A DNA stretch of 64,000 nt. It comes from Gimibacter soli (GTDB lineage Bacteria; Pseudomonadota; Alphaproteobacteria; Sphingomonadales; Kordiimonadaceae). Position numbers and translations under genes: made by a program. Every line of letters begins with the position of its first letter. Position 1 is the first letter of the stretch. Of this stretch, positions 35,098-43,978 are shown one piece after another. The stretch covers positions 868,001 through 932,000 of the forward strand of contig NZ_CP116805.1 in the NCBI RefSeq assembly GCF_028463845.1, written 5' to 3'. The notes beneath the pieces are model-generated. The model saw only the letters and a list, made by a program, of their open reading frames with translations. It searched no databases and was not told where the DNA came from.

Positions 35098-35122
35098 GAG
35101 ACTTGATTGGCTTGAAAGCCTT

Positions 35123-35422
35123 TTAGCCGAGAATGCTGCCGAGTTGAAGTGCAAGGCTCATGTCGCCTTCGACACGGAGCTTGCCCATCATGAAGGCCAT
35201 CTGCGGATTGAGGCTGCCATCGGCGATCTGCATGAAATTCTCTTTCGAGACTTTCACGGTGCAATCGGCCTCGGAGTTGGCATTGTCGACAACGGTCGGC
35301 GACGCCTTGCCATCGATGCGCACAACGCCGTCATCGCCGAAGTCGAACTTGATGATGGCGGCGAGCGGCGAATGGCTGCCGACCTTGCCGCGGATATTGT
35401 CGGTGATCTGTTCCAGAGTCAT
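35123..35422 (-). CDS. SCP2 sterol-binding domain protein
   Basis: 99 residues, a lone SCP2 domain. VVRIDGKASPTVVDN, then DCTVKVSKENFMQIADGSLN and the ending MAFMMGKLRVEGDMSLALQL are the family landmarks. SCP2 domains bind hydrophobic ligands such as fatty acyl-CoA. Whether it carries a lipid here is unknown. GGGAGG precedes the start, and it sits alone before a terminator. Confidence 0.92.
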   Translation of the reverse strand: MTLEQITDNIRGKVGSHSPLAAIIKFDFGDDGVVRIDGKASPTVVDNANSEADCTVKVSKENFMQIADGSLNPQMAFMMGKLRVEGDMSLALQLGSILG

Positions 35423-35492
35423 GGTTTCCTCCCTCGCTGGAAATAGTATGGACGTATATTGGACGCCGGGGTCCAGAAATCAATATGAAAGC

Positions 35493-36260
35493 TCAGTTGC
35501 CTTCTTCTTCCGTGGTTTCCGTCGTTTCCTTCTTGCCGGTGATACCGCCGATAAGGCCGCCGAGCTTGTCCTTTATCTTGTCCTTGTTCTTGTCGAGCGC
35601 GCCCTGAAGCTGCTTTTCGACCCCTGCTTTCACAAGCGCTTTGGTTACCTGCGGCTCAATTACCGCCATCAGGTGCCGGGCGAGTTCGGAAGGGCTGAGG
35701 CCTTTCTCGTCGGTGCCGATATCGGTGAGGCGGATGTCGGCGAGCTTGATGGTTTCGTCAAGCGGCACAGGGCCGTCTTTGGCGGATACGATGATGCTCG
35801 GGTTGGTCAGCGTGAATTCCCGGACTGTCAGCGTGATATCGCTCTGGCTTGAACTGCTGCCGGAGGTCAGCTTGTCGGCAAGGGCTTGCAGGTTGCTTTT
35901 CTTGCCGATCATGCGCACGTCGATCACAGGGCTATCGATATTGATGCTGTCAACGATGACATGGGAATTGAAGATCGTGTCGGTATCGACTTTCATCTTG
36001 AAGTCACCGACGGATAGCATCGGGCCTTCGGGGAAGTCGGGTGCGCGGAAGCCTTCGGGCTGGCCGATGGCAAGGCCTGAAACCCCGGCGCCGCCGGTGA
36101 AGGGGGAGAGGCTGACGCTATCGACCGTCAGCGAAACCGTGAGGGCTTCGGAGCCGTAGGTTTCAGCCCCAGATTTCGCGATCGCGCCCATCCGCTGGTA
36201 AAGAATGAAGCCGCCAATGGCGACAATCACGACAAGGCCGATGATGATTTTCTTGAGCAT
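35493..36260 (-). CDS. AsmA-like single-pass protein
   Basis: 255 residues. An N-terminal membrane helix (about 4-22) and a periplasmic domain of beta-type repeats: TVDSVSLSPFTGGAGVSGLAI, VIVDSINIDSPVIDVRMI and VREFTLTNPSIIV resemble the strand pattern of AsmA/DUF748 proteins. The end is Lys-rich with a Thr/Glu tail. Large AsmA family proteins bridge the envelope and shuttle lipids; this is a short member, so the comparison is structural only. It is divergent from the EAL gene. Confidence 0.65.
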   Translation of the reverse strand: MLKKIIIGLVVIVAIGGFILYQRMGAIAKSGAETYGSEALTVSLTVDSVSLSPFTGGAGVSGLAIGQPEGFRAPDFPEGPMLSVGDFKMKVDTDTIFNSHVIVDSINIDSPVIDVRMIGKKSNLQALADKLTSGSSSSQSDITLTVREFTLTNPSIIVSAKDGPVPLDETIKLADIRLTDIGTDEKGLSPSELARHLMAVIEPQVTKALVKAGVEKQLQGALDKNKDKIKDKLGGLIGGITGKKETTETTEEEGN

Positions 36261-36441
36261 GATCAGGCTCCCTTGTTGTCCGCACGCATGGTTGCATTGT
36301 TTTGGGGCGCTGTTAAGGCTGAATGACAGCGCGGGGTGATATCGCGCCGGATAAAGGCCTTAACGCGCCGGGGCTTTTATGCCAGCATGACACCGACAAG
36401 TCGCCCCGATGCAGGGGGCACCCATCGGGGGAAGGGCGCTT

Positions 36442-37782
36442 ATGGCTCCGGTAACACAAGTTCTGCTTTATATTTCATACGCCGTCCTCGGGCTCGCTGC
36501 AGCCCTTTTGCCGCCCCGGCTTGCCGGTGTGGACGAACAGGTCGCGACCCTCCTTGGCGTTTTCGTTTTCTTCGGCGCGTGGCAGGCCCATGCATGGTTC
36601 ATCGCCCATCGGCTCGAAACCGCCGACAAGGAACGGATCAACCGGCTGGAGGATAACGCGACCATCCTGCGGCACGATCTGGAACGCACCCGCCGCCGGC
36701 TTGAAATGCAGCGCGACGGCACCAGCGAAAAAAGCGAGGAACTGGTCAGCGAACTGCGCATCCTGCACACGCTTCTCGATCAGGTCATGAAGCGCGAGGA
36801 AGCCCTGCAAAGCCAGATGCGCGCTGTGGCTGCCAAAACAGACGCCGGCCCCGTGCTTGAACTGGATGAGCTGTCGGTCAATGAAGACCGTATCGCCGCC
36901 GCCCAGCCGGAAGAAGACAATGGCGGGCGCGTTGAGCCCTGGTTCGATGAGGAGGATGCCGAGGAGGTGAAGGCCGAACTTTCGGGCGAGATTGCGCTCA
37001 GCACGGCGCGCGGCGGCCCCGAGGTGCGGTTGATCCGGCGCGAGGAAACACTCCTCAGTGTGATCCGTTCGTCGCTCTCTGAAAACCGGGTGGACCTTTA
37101 CTTGCAGCCCATCGTGGCGCTGCCGGGTCGCCAGAACACTTTCTATGAATGCTTCTCTCGCGTGCGGGACGAGGAAGGCCGCGTGGTGCTGCCGGCCCAG
37201 TATCTGCGTATCGCTGAAGAGAAAGGCCTTATCGGCACCATCGATAACCTCTTGCTGTTCCGGCTTATCCAGCTGGTGCGGCGGCTGGGGCCGCGCCGGC
37301 CCGAGGTCCGCTTCTTCTGCAACATGTCGCGCTTCTCGATGGCGGACGCCGAGTTCTTCCCGCAGTTCGTGGATTTCATGACGTCCTCAAGCGAGTTTAC
37401 CAAGCGGCTGGTGCTGGAGATCAACCAGTCGGACTATCAGACGCTGGACCGCGAAGTGCGCGGGCGGCTGGCGTTGCTCGCACGCCGGGGCTTCGCCTTC
37501 TCGCTCGATCAGGTCATGTATTTCGACGAGGATTTCGCAAGCCTTGCCGACAATGGCTTCAAATTCATCAAGGCAGACATGCAGGCGCTTTCCGCCCAGT
37601 ATGAAATCGGCGACCTGCCGGGCGTGAAGGCGCGGCTGAAGCGCGAAGGGCTGAAGCTGATCGCCAGCCGGGTGGAGGACGAGGCAACCGTCCTGATGGC
37701 GCTCGACGGCGAGATGGAACTGGCGCAGGGCTATCTGTTCGGCGAGCCGCGCCCGGCTGCTGATTTTAACCGCGATTTCTGA
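36442..37782 (+). CDS. Degenerate EAL-domain protein, TipF-like
   Basis: 446 residues. Two N-terminal hydrophobic segments (about 5-30 and 35-55), a coiled coil (about 65-135), an acidic linker and a C-terminal EAL domain (about 205-440). Catalytic landmarks are altered: the EAL triad reads YECFSR, the D-D-F-G loop region is SLDQVMYFDED, and QGYLFGEP remains. This build is that of Caulobacter TipF, an inactive EAL protein that binds c-di-GMP and positions the flagellum. I infer a c-di-GMP receptor, not an esterase. Start at ATG 36442, after GAAGGG; the frame is open to 36409. The HAD gene follows 11 bases later. Confidence 0.8.
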   Translation: MAPVTQVLLYISYAVLGLAAALLPPRLAGVDEQVATLLGVFVFFGAWQAHAWFIAHRLETADKERINRLEDNATILRHDLERTRRRLEMQRDGTSEKSEELVSELRILHTLLDQVMKREEALQSQMRAVAAKTDAGPVLELDELSVNEDRIAAAQPEEDNGGRVEPWFDEEDAEEVKAELSGEIALSTARGGPEVRLIRREETLLSVIRSSLSENRVDLYLQPIVALPGRQNTFYECFSRVRDEEGRVVLPAQYLRIAEEKGLIGTIDNLLLFRLIQLVRRLGPRRPEVRFFCNMSRFSMADAEFFPQFVDFMTSSSEFTKRLVLEINQSDYQTLDREVRGRLALLARRGFAFSLDQVMYFDEDFASLADNGFKFIKADMQALSAQYEIGDLPGVKARLKREGLKLIASRVEDEATVLMALDGEMELAQGYLFGEPRPAADFNRDF

Positions 37783-37792
37783 GGACGAACGG

Positions 37793-38683
37793 GTGACGAA
37801 GACGAACGGACAGGCGGTGGACGTCTGGCACGGGCTGGAAGGCCATACTGACGGGCTGGATCTGGTGATATCGGACCTTTGGGGGGTGATGCATGACGGC
37901 ATCGCGCTCAATGCTTCGGCGGTGGATGCAATCACCAACCTGCGCCGCGAGGGTATCAATACCGTTTTCCTGTCGAACGCGCCGCGCCCGCGCACCCATG
38001 TGCGCGAACATCTGATTTCGATGGGGCTGCCGAAGGAACTTGGCGACTTCATCGTCACGTCGGGCGGGCTTGCCCGCGACGAGGTACGCCGCGACTGGGT
38101 GGGGGCGAAGCTTTATCACCTGGGGCCGCGCAGCGACCATAATACGATCGAAGGCCTGCCGGTGACGCTTGTCGACAAGCCGGGCGAGGCCGATGTCATT
38201 CTGGCAACGGCGCTCGATTTCAATGACCTTGCCCCGCATAAGGCATGGCTCAGGCCTGCTGCTGAAAAAGGGGTGCCGCTCCTGTGCGCCAATCCCGACC
38301 GGATCGTGCATGTGGGCAATGACCTTTACCTTTGTGCCGGGGCGGTGGCCGATCTTTATGAAGACCTTGGCGGTCCTGTTCACTGGTTCGGCAAGCCGAC
38401 CGTGGCAGCGATGCAGGCCTGCCTCACCGAAGCCGGGATGCCTGCTGAAACGCCGGGCGGACGGATCCTGATGGTGGGGGACAGTTTGGTCACAGATATC
38501 GCCGGTGCCCGTGCGGCTGGCTATGGTTCCGTACTGATCGGCGGTGGCATCCACCGTGACGAGATGGCACCCTTCTCGCAGGCGCTGCGCCACCGGCAGC
38601 CTATCCCGCACACCGCGTTCGAAGAGGTGTTCGGACGCGGCAAGGCAGTGCCCGACGTGCTGATGCTGCAGCTCGCCTGGTAG
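37793..38683 (+). CDS. TIGR01459-type HAD hydrolase
   Basis: 296 residues with a GTG start. SDLWGVMHDG carries the motif I aspartate D28; the usual second aspartate is replaced by W30, as is normal in this family (DxWGVxHDG). VFLSNAPRPRTHVREHL is motif II, and MVGDSLVTDIAGARAAGYGS is motif IV. Related to the NagD/pyridoxal phosphatase branch; the substrate is unknown. It is cotranscribed with the EAL gene (11-base gap). The lack of the second Asp would lower phosphatase activity, so a binding or transferase role is possible. Confidence 0.85.
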   Translation: MTKTNGQAVDVWHGLEGHTDGLDLVISDLWGVMHDGIALNASAVDAITNLRREGINTVFLSNAPRPRTHVREHLISMGLPKELGDFIVTSGGLARDEVRRDWVGAKLYHLGPRSDHNTIEGLPVTLVDKPGEADVILATALDFNDLAPHKAWLRPAAEKGVPLLCANPDRIVHVGNDLYLCAGAVADLYEDLGGPVHWFGKPTVAAMQACLTEAGMPAETPGGRILMVGDSLVTDIAGARAAGYGSVLIGGGIHRDEMAPFSQALRHRQPIPHTAFEEVFGRGKAVPDVLMLQLAW

Positions 38684-38716
38684 GTTTTCTTCGCAAATGA
38701 TGGAGTGGCGACGCCC

Positions 38717-39682
38717 TTAGCTGAACAGGGCGTCGATATCGTCCTGGCTGACCTCTTCGCCGGCCGGCAGGTCGATCTCTTCTTCCTCGTCGGAAGCAGC
38801 TGCGGCTGCGGTGGCAGCAGCAACGGTTGCGGCGGCCGCGGCAGCCTTTTTTTCTTCCTCGGCCTTTTTCGCCTCTTCCTTGGCGGCGAGGTCGGCAACC
38901 GGATCGAAATCTTCCTCGAACATCTTGTCGAGCTGACGCGGCGGCACCGGCTTCGGCGGTTCGGGCTTCGGCGCTGCCGGCTTGGCGGCAGCAGGCTTCG
39001 GTGCGGGCGCAGGTGCGGGCTCGGGTTCAGCTGCCGGTGCGGCTGCAGTCGGCGACATCAGCGCGTCCACAGCAGACTGGTCGATGCCTTCGCCGCGCAG
39101 CGCAGGGCCATGCAGCAGGCCCTTGTCGCCAGTCTCTTCCGGCTCGACCACGCGTTTCACGTCGTCTTCGGTAACGCCCAGAAGGCCGCGAAGTTCCATC
39201 ACGCGCTGTTCGATATGGGCGAGGGTTTCAACGACTTTCGAGATGCGCTGGCCAGTGATGTCCTGGAAGCTGCAGGCTTCGAAGATGCGCATCACGGCGT
39301 CATTGACTGTATTCTGGTAGGCATCCATGTCGCTGGTATCGAGCGCCATGATTTCCTCAGCCGCCGACATGATCGTGTTGGTGGCTTCTTCAGTGTGCTG
39401 GACGATGGCGTCAAGCTCGAGCCCGGCGCGCGGGATGCGGCTGTTTTCAAGGTCGCCCGGCTGCAGCGAGGCGATTTCCACCCGTGCATTCTGGATATAT
39501 TCGCTGAGTGCGCGGCATTCGCGGTAGATCGAGGTATCGATCGACCGGAAGAAGGCATTCATCGTGCCGATCAGCACTTCGGTCACCGATGCGACATCGG
39601 TGAGCGAAAGGGAAGAGGTACGGTTCTTCCGCAGGTTATCGACTAGAAGCTCGATTTGCCGCGGAAGTTCATCAGCAAGCAT
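38717..39682 (-). CDS. cheZ: CheZ-type chemotaxis protein phosphatase
   Basis: 321 residues. The N-terminal helical part (about 1-175) contains SFQDITGQRISKVVETL, matching the CheZ catalytic segment with D and Q. A long Pro/Ala-rich and acidic Ala-rich linker (about 215-305) follows, and the protein ends in EEVSQDDIDALFS, which resembles the CheY-binding peptide of FliM. CheZ dephosphorylates CheY-P. Its start overlaps the cheY stop by one base, so both are made together. Confidence 0.85.
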   Translation of the reverse strand: MLADELPRQIELLVDNLRKNRTSSLSLTDVASVTEVLIGTMNAFFRSIDTSIYRECRALSEYIQNARVEIASLQPGDLENSRIPRAGLELDAIVQHTEEATNTIMSAAEEIMALDTSDMDAYQNTVNDAVMRIFEACSFQDITGQRISKVVETLAHIEQRVMELRGLLGVTEDDVKRVVEPEETGDKGLLHGPALRGEGIDQSAVDALMSPTAAAPAAEPEPAPAPAPKPAAAKPAAPKPEPPKPVPPRQLDKMFEEDFDPVADLAAKEEAKKAEEEKKAAAAAATVAAATAAAAASDEEEEIDLPAGEEVSQDDIDALFS

Positions 39683-40068
39683 CAGAAGTCCCCAAGGACA
39701 GCAACCAGTTTCTGCTTCAGCGTCGCAGCGTTGAAGGGCTTAACGATATAGTTGTTCACGCCGGCCTTCTTGGCGGCGATCACGTTATCGGTTTTGGATT
39801 CGGCAGTAACCATGATGAAGGGCGTGTTCTTCAGCTGGTTGTCGGCGCGCACTTCCTTCAGAAGCTCGTAGCCGGTCATCGGCTCCATGTTCCAGTCGGA
39901 AATGATCAGGCCATATGCCTTGGCGCGGGCCTTGGAAAGGGCTTCGGCGCCGTCGGTTGCCTCGTCCACATTGTCGAAGCCGAGCTGCTTCAGCAGGTTG
40001 CGCACGATCCGGAGCATCGTCTTGTAATCGTCGACGATAAGGATTGGCATATTCAAATCAACCGCCAT
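39682..40068 (-). CDS. cheY: CheY-type response regulator
   Basis: 128 residues, a single receiver domain. Acidic pair D13-D14, phosphoacceptor D58 in ISDWNMEPMTG, T88 in MVTAES and K110 in VKPF are all present, as is the aromatic Y107. CheY-P sets the flagellar motor direction. It starts before cheZ and has a CtrA-like site upstream. No other chemotaxis genes are in the window. Confidence 0.93.
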   Translation of the reverse strand: MAVDLNMPILIVDDYKTMLRIVRNLLKQLGFDNVDEATDGAEALSKARAKAYGLIISDWNMEPMTGYELLKEVRADNQLKNTPFIMVTAESKTDNVIAAKKAGVNNYIVKPFNAATLKQKLVAVLGDF

Positions 40069-40174
40069 GATTTTTCCCTTTAGATCACAGATAATGGCCC
40101 ATTGGACGATCCGCGCTCAGCGCGTCCGGGATCGCCCCGAAATGTCTGGTGATCGGACCCTAGCGCCGTCCCCG

Positions 40175-40189
40175 TGAAGAAACGGTTAA
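40175..40189 (-). promoter_or_regulatory. CtrA-like site upstream of cheYZ
   Basis: On the minus strand TTAACCGTTTCTTCA matches TTAA-N7-TTAA with one mismatch. It lies about 107-121 bases before the cheY start. CtrA controls motility genes in many Alphaproteobacteria. Confidence 0.4.
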
Positions 40190-40292
40190 CTCAAAGAAAT
40201 CATTTCCGCAATCGCTTCCCTTTCATTCCGGCCAACTTTATGCAATTCAGGCAGGCATGGGTGTCGGGAACGATGATCGAGGAAAAGCCGGT

Positions 40293-40721
40293 ATGCCGAT
40301 CAACCAGTATTTTATCGAAGACCTCGCTGTGGGCCAAACTGAAAAGCTCAGTCGCACCGTCACCGAAGCGCTGATTGGTGCCTTTGCCGAGGTTTCGGGG
40401 GATAATAATCCGGTCCATCTGGACGCCGCCTACGCCGCCACGACCCAGTTCAAGGAACGGATCGCCCACGGCGCGCTTGCCAGTTCTTTCATCTCGGCGG
40501 TGCTCGGCACCCGGCTTCCCGGCATCGGCGCTATCTATGTCAGCCAGACGACGAAATACCGGGCGCCGGTGAAGATCGGCGACACGGTGGAAACAATCGT
40601 CACCGTTCAGGAAATCGACCTTGCACGCAAACGCGTTACATTCACGACCGACTGTTTCGTTGGCGAAACAAAAGTGGTGACCGGCGAAGCGACCCTGATG
40701 GTCGCCAGCCGCGCGGCCTGA
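40293..40721 (+). CDS. MaoC-type (R)-specific enoyl-CoA hydratase
   Basis: 142 residues, single hot-dog domain. AEVSGDNNPVHLDAAYAATT and FKERIAHGALASSFISAVLG contain the D-x-N-P-x-H and H-G-x-x motifs of hydratase 2. It hydrates enoyl-CoA to (R)-3-hydroxyacyl-CoA, feeding polyhydroxyalkanoates or membrane lipids. GAGGAAAA precedes the chosen start at ATG 40293; an upstream in-frame ATG at 40257 is less likely. It is 15 bases before ribF and probably cotranscribed. Confidence 0.92.
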   Translation: MPINQYFIEDLAVGQTEKLSRTVTEALIGAFAEVSGDNNPVHLDAAYAATTQFKERIAHGALASSFISAVLGTRLPGIGAIYVSQTTKYRAPVKIGDTVETIVTVQEIDLARKRVTFTTDCFVGETKVVTGEATLMVASRAA

Positions 40722-40736
40722 GGCGGGGAGGGCGTT

Positions 40737-41747
40737 TTGCGGCTGATCCGGCATGCGGATGAAATCCCGGCAGCAGCCCGCGGCTGTGTCGTGGCGCTTG
40801 GCAATTTTGATGGTTTCCACCGGGGCCATCAAGCGGTTATCGGCGAAGCGGGGCGCCTTGCGCGCGCCATGGGGGTGCCGCTTGCCGTGATGGTGACCGA
40901 GCCGCATCCTGTGCGCTTCTTTGCCCCCGATACACCGCCCTTCCGCCTGACCCCGTTCCGGGAGCGCGTGCAGATTCTGGAAGATTTCGGTGTCGACTCG
41001 CTCCTTGTCCTGCCGTTCGACAAGGATCTGGCCGGCATGAGCGCGCAGGACTTTGTGCAGGATATCCTGATCAAGGGCCTTGGTGCCCTGCATGTGGTGG
41101 TTGGCTACGATTACCGCTTTGGCAAGAAGCGCGGCGGCGACACCGCCCTCCTCGGCTGGATGGGCGAGATGGAAGGCTTCGGCCTGACTGTCATGGAGCC
41201 TGTCACTGTCGGGCTGGAAGGCTTTGCCGGCGAGATTTACAGCTCCACCCTTGTCCGCAATGCCCTGAAGGCGGGCGAGGCACGCCGGGCAGCCGCCCTG
41301 CTCGGCCACTGGTGGTCGATCAACGGGCGGGTCGCAAAGGGCGACCAGCGCGGTCGCACCATCGGTTTCCCGACAGCGAATGTCGAGCTTGGCGACAGCC
41401 TGGAGCCGAAGCTTGGCGTTTATGCGGTGCGCGTGATTGTCGAAGGCGAGGACGGCTTCTATCAGGGGGTTGCGAACATCGGGCGCCGCCCCACGTTCGA
41501 CAAGCGCGACGTGCTTCTGGAAGTTCACCTGTTCGATTTCAGCGGGGATCTCTATGACCGCCATGTCAGGGTCGAGCTCGTCGCTTTCCTCCGGGAAGAG
41601 CGCAAGTTTTCAGGCCTTGATGCCCTGAAGGCCCAGATACTGGAAGATGCCCGCACCGCTCGGACCGTTCTGGCCGAGCCCGAGAATGCCCGTTCGCATC
41701 TGGGTGTACCCACGCTCGCGCGATATCTGGCCGAGCATCCGGCCTGA
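40737..41747 (+). CDS. ribF: Bifunctional riboflavin kinase/FAD synthetase
   Basis: 336 residues with a TTG start (40737) after GGGGAGGG. The N-terminal adenylyltransferase domain has ALGNFDGFHRGHQAVI (H-x-G-H); the C-terminal kinase domain has GDQRGRTIGFPTANVEL. It phosphorylates riboflavin to FMN and adenylates it to FAD. In many bacteria ribF precedes ileS; here a histidine kinase and lipoprotein intervene. The stop is immediately adjacent to the convergent kinase stop. Confidence 0.96.
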   Translation: MRLIRHADEIPAAARGCVVALGNFDGFHRGHQAVIGEAGRLARAMGVPLAVMVTEPHPVRFFAPDTPPFRLTPFRERVQILEDFGVDSLLVLPFDKDLAGMSAQDFVQDILIKGLGALHVVVGYDYRFGKKRGGDTALLGWMGEMEGFGLTVMEPVTVGLEGFAGEIYSSTLVRNALKAGEARRAAALLGHWWSINGRVAKGDQRGRTIGFPTANVELGDSLEPKLGVYAVRVIVEGEDGFYQGVANIGRRPTFDKRDVLLEVHLFDFSGDLYDRHVRVELVAFLREERKFSGLDALKAQILEDARTARTVLAEPENARSHLGVPTLARYLAEHPA

Positions 41748-42857
41748 TCAGATCGTCACGCACTCTTCCTTGCGGGGCAGGTAGAGCGAGACGGTCGTGC
41801 CCTTTTCCTTTTCGGATTCGATTTCGATCCGGCCGCCGAGTAGCCCGGCGAAGCGTTCGACGAGTGCGAGGCCAAGCCCCGTGCCTTCAACGGGCCGGGC
41901 AAGGCCTGTCTGGATCTGCACGAAAGGTTCGCGGGCGCGGCGGGCTTCATCGTCCGTCATGCCGATGCCATTGTCGGCCACCGAGACCTTCAGCCAGCGC
42001 CCCAGCGTCTCGCTGGTGACACTGATCTTGCCGCCTTCATTGCTGAATTTGGCCGCGTTCGACAGAAGATTGATCAAGATTTGTCGCAGGAGCCGTCTGT
42101 CCGTGCAGCAGGTGAGGTCGGCATTCGTGTGGTTTTCGAGCGTCAGACTGCGCCGGTCGGCAAGCGGCTCGATATAGGAAATGCATTCCTCTGTCATCGC
42201 CTGCACGTTCAGATCCGCCATCTCCACCGACAGCTTGCCGGCATCGACGCGAGAGAGGTCCAGAATATCGTTGATCAGTTCCAGAAGATGGTGGCCGGAG
42301 CGCCGGATGATATCGATATATTCGGCGCGGCGGCCTTCTTCGAGCGGTATGTCCTTCAGCTGCATCACCTCGGCAAAGCCGATGATGGCATTGAGCGGGG
42401 TCCTGAGTTCGTGGCTCATGGTCGCAAGGAAATCGGCCTTCGCCTGATTTGCTTCCTCGGCCTTTATGGCAAGCGTGCGCATCTCGGCAAACATGGCGCG
42501 CAATTCTTCTTCGGCCTGCTGGCGGCGTTCCACTTCCACGCTCACGGCGTGAACCGCCGGTAGCCACGAGAGAAGGCCGACGGCCAGAACGATGGCGCCA
42601 GGCGAATAGAGAAAAATCAGCCAGTCGGGGTTCAGTTCCGATGTGCCGAAGGCCCACTCGGTGACAGCGATCCCCCACGGCATCACCTTGGCGTAATCCA
42701 CAAACGAGGCCAGCACGAGAATAAGGGAACCAAATAGGATGAAGCGGAAGCCGTTATCAATCCGCGAGAAAGCTGCCCGCTTGCGCAGGAACATGACGGG
42801 CACTGCCGCAAGCGTCAGGAACAAAAGGATACTGGGGTGCCAGATCTGGTCAATCAT
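41748..42857 (-). CDS. Membrane-bound sensor histidine kinase
   Basis: 369 residues. Three or so membrane segments (about 8-24, 38-55, 80-104), a coiled coil, and then HisKA with MSHELRTPLNAIIGFAE (H149) and a HATPase domain with NLLSNAAKF, DNGIGM, and GTGLGLAL. It lacks a periplasmic sensing domain of any size. No response regulator adjoins it, so it is an orphan kinase; it could act in cell-cycle or polarity signalling, common for PleC/DivJ-like kinases, but that is inference. ATG 42857 is the only start that retains the membrane part. Confidence 0.88.
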   Translation of the reverse strand: MIDQIWHPSILLFLTLAAVPVMFLRKRAAFSRIDNGFRFILFGSLILVLASFVDYAKVMPWGIAVTEWAFGTSELNPDWLIFLYSPGAIVLAVGLLSWLPAVHAVSVEVERRQQAEEELRAMFAEMRTLAIKAEEANQAKADFLATMSHELRTPLNAIIGFAEVMQLKDIPLEEGRRAEYIDIIRRSGHHLLELINDILDLSRVDAGKLSVEMADLNVQAMTEECISYIEPLADRRSLTLENHTNADLTCCTDRRLLRQILINLLSNAAKFSNEGGKISVTSETLGRWLKVSVADNGIGMTDDEARRAREPFVQIQTGLARPVEGTGLGLALVERFAGLLGGRIEIESEKEKGTTVSLYLPRKEECVTI

Positions 42858-42990
42858 GGGGCTTCAGGTACCGTTTCAATAGACTGCGAATACGCAATCA
42901 GGGTTCCCCAAAAACCGTGACTTGCATCATGTTTGCGCGGAATTTACCCGAAAATGATTGCCAAACCCTGAATGCGAGCCGGAGAAGCTT

Positions 42991-43644
42991 CTAGTGCAGC
43001 GGTCTGCCGCAGCCGGTGAGTTTCTGGCCGTCGAGCATGATGGTCACGGCGGTCTCGAAGGCGTCGCCGCTCATTGTGTCGGTGCAGCTCGCCGATACAA
43101 GCTCGATATCGATCATATGATCATCGGTTTCGACCGTATAGCGCGCGGCGAGGCCTTCCGGGCTTTCGGCGAAAACCGGCAGGGAGGCGTCGATGACGGT
43201 GGCGCCGTAATCGGTCACAAGATGCAGCTGGTCGCCATTGCTGATCTCCAGAAGCCAGCCGGACTCGTTGCCGGTCGCGCGGAAGTCGACCCCGTTCAGC
43301 TTGGCATGTTCCCACACCGCGGCGCGGGCATCGTTCACGCATTCAAGCCGGTTGCCATCCTTCAGCATCATGATGTCGCGGCCCTTGGCCCAGGCTGTCC
43401 ATTGGTCGTTGGTGTAGCGCACGCCCGACGCGGCTTCGGCCTGCGGCAATTCAAGGGTCTCGCTGTCGAGGAAAAGCCAGATTTTGCCCGGCACTTCACG
43501 CACCACCATGCGGCCGGCGCCATCGCAGTTCAGCACCCAGGTCGCGGTGGCTTTTTCGTCGGGGAGTTTCTCGCCTTCAGGGCCATCACAGGCGGTCAGC
43601 GAAAGGGACAGGGCGGCGATCAAGGCAAGGGTGCGGGGTTGCAT
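42991..43644 (-). CDS. Lipoprotein with MliC-like and COG3650-like domains
   Basis: 217 residues. A lipoprotein signal ends with LSLTAC (C19). The first domain (about 30-100) resembles MliC, the inhibitor of C-type lysozyme, with YTNDQWTAWAKGRDIMML. The second (about 105-217) has FRATGNESGWLLEIS, LHLVTDYGA, and CTDTMSGDAFETAVTIMLDG, matching the COG3650 family. The combination would sit at the outer or inner membrane and could protect against host lysozyme. AAGGAGG precedes the start at ATG 43644. Domains recognised by eye only. Confidence 0.8.
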   Translation of the reverse strand: MQPRTLALIAALSLSLTACDGPEGEKLPDEKATATWVLNCDGAGRMVVREVPGKIWLFLDSETLELPQAEAASGVRYTNDQWTAWAKGRDIMMLKDGNRLECVNDARAAVWEHAKLNGVDFRATGNESGWLLEISNGDQLHLVTDYGATVIDASLPVFAESPEGLAARYTVETDDHMIDIELVSASCTDTMSGDAFETAVTIMLDGQKLTGCGRPLH

Positions 43645-43978
43645 CGGTATCCTCCTTATCAGGGGGATAGTCATGCCTGCCGAGCATGGCATTTTGAAGG
43701 CGCCGCGGGAGGCTGAAACAGGCCCGCCAGCCCCTTGCTTTGCGGCGTCCTTTCCGCTCGACACCCCGCGCGCGCACTGTTACAAAAGCCGCCATGTTGA
43801 CCGGCCCTGCCAGATGGTGCAGCCGCCCGGACGCCGCAGTCCGTGCCGCGACGCGAATTATTGGCCCGGCGCTCCGTTGAGGGCGGCCGGGTAATATGCT
43901 TTTTCACCGAAACCAGTGACTTTCGGGCTGCGTGGCCGTTGGCCGGCGCGCCCTGTGACCCAGAGGAATATCGAGACC
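43645..43978. other. 334-base region between lipoprotein gene and ileS
   Basis: Divergent promoter region. Short open frames on both strands lack ribosome sites or recognisable sequence. It includes GC-rich segments at about 43700-43760 and 43810-43890. No riboswitch or T-box was seen. The ileS promoter is probably in the right half. Confidence 0.5.

Noticed and set aside
43671-43907. 78-codon frame and others in front of ileS
   Set aside because: Arg/Ser/Ala-rich with no ribosome site; typical random frames in GC-rich DNA.
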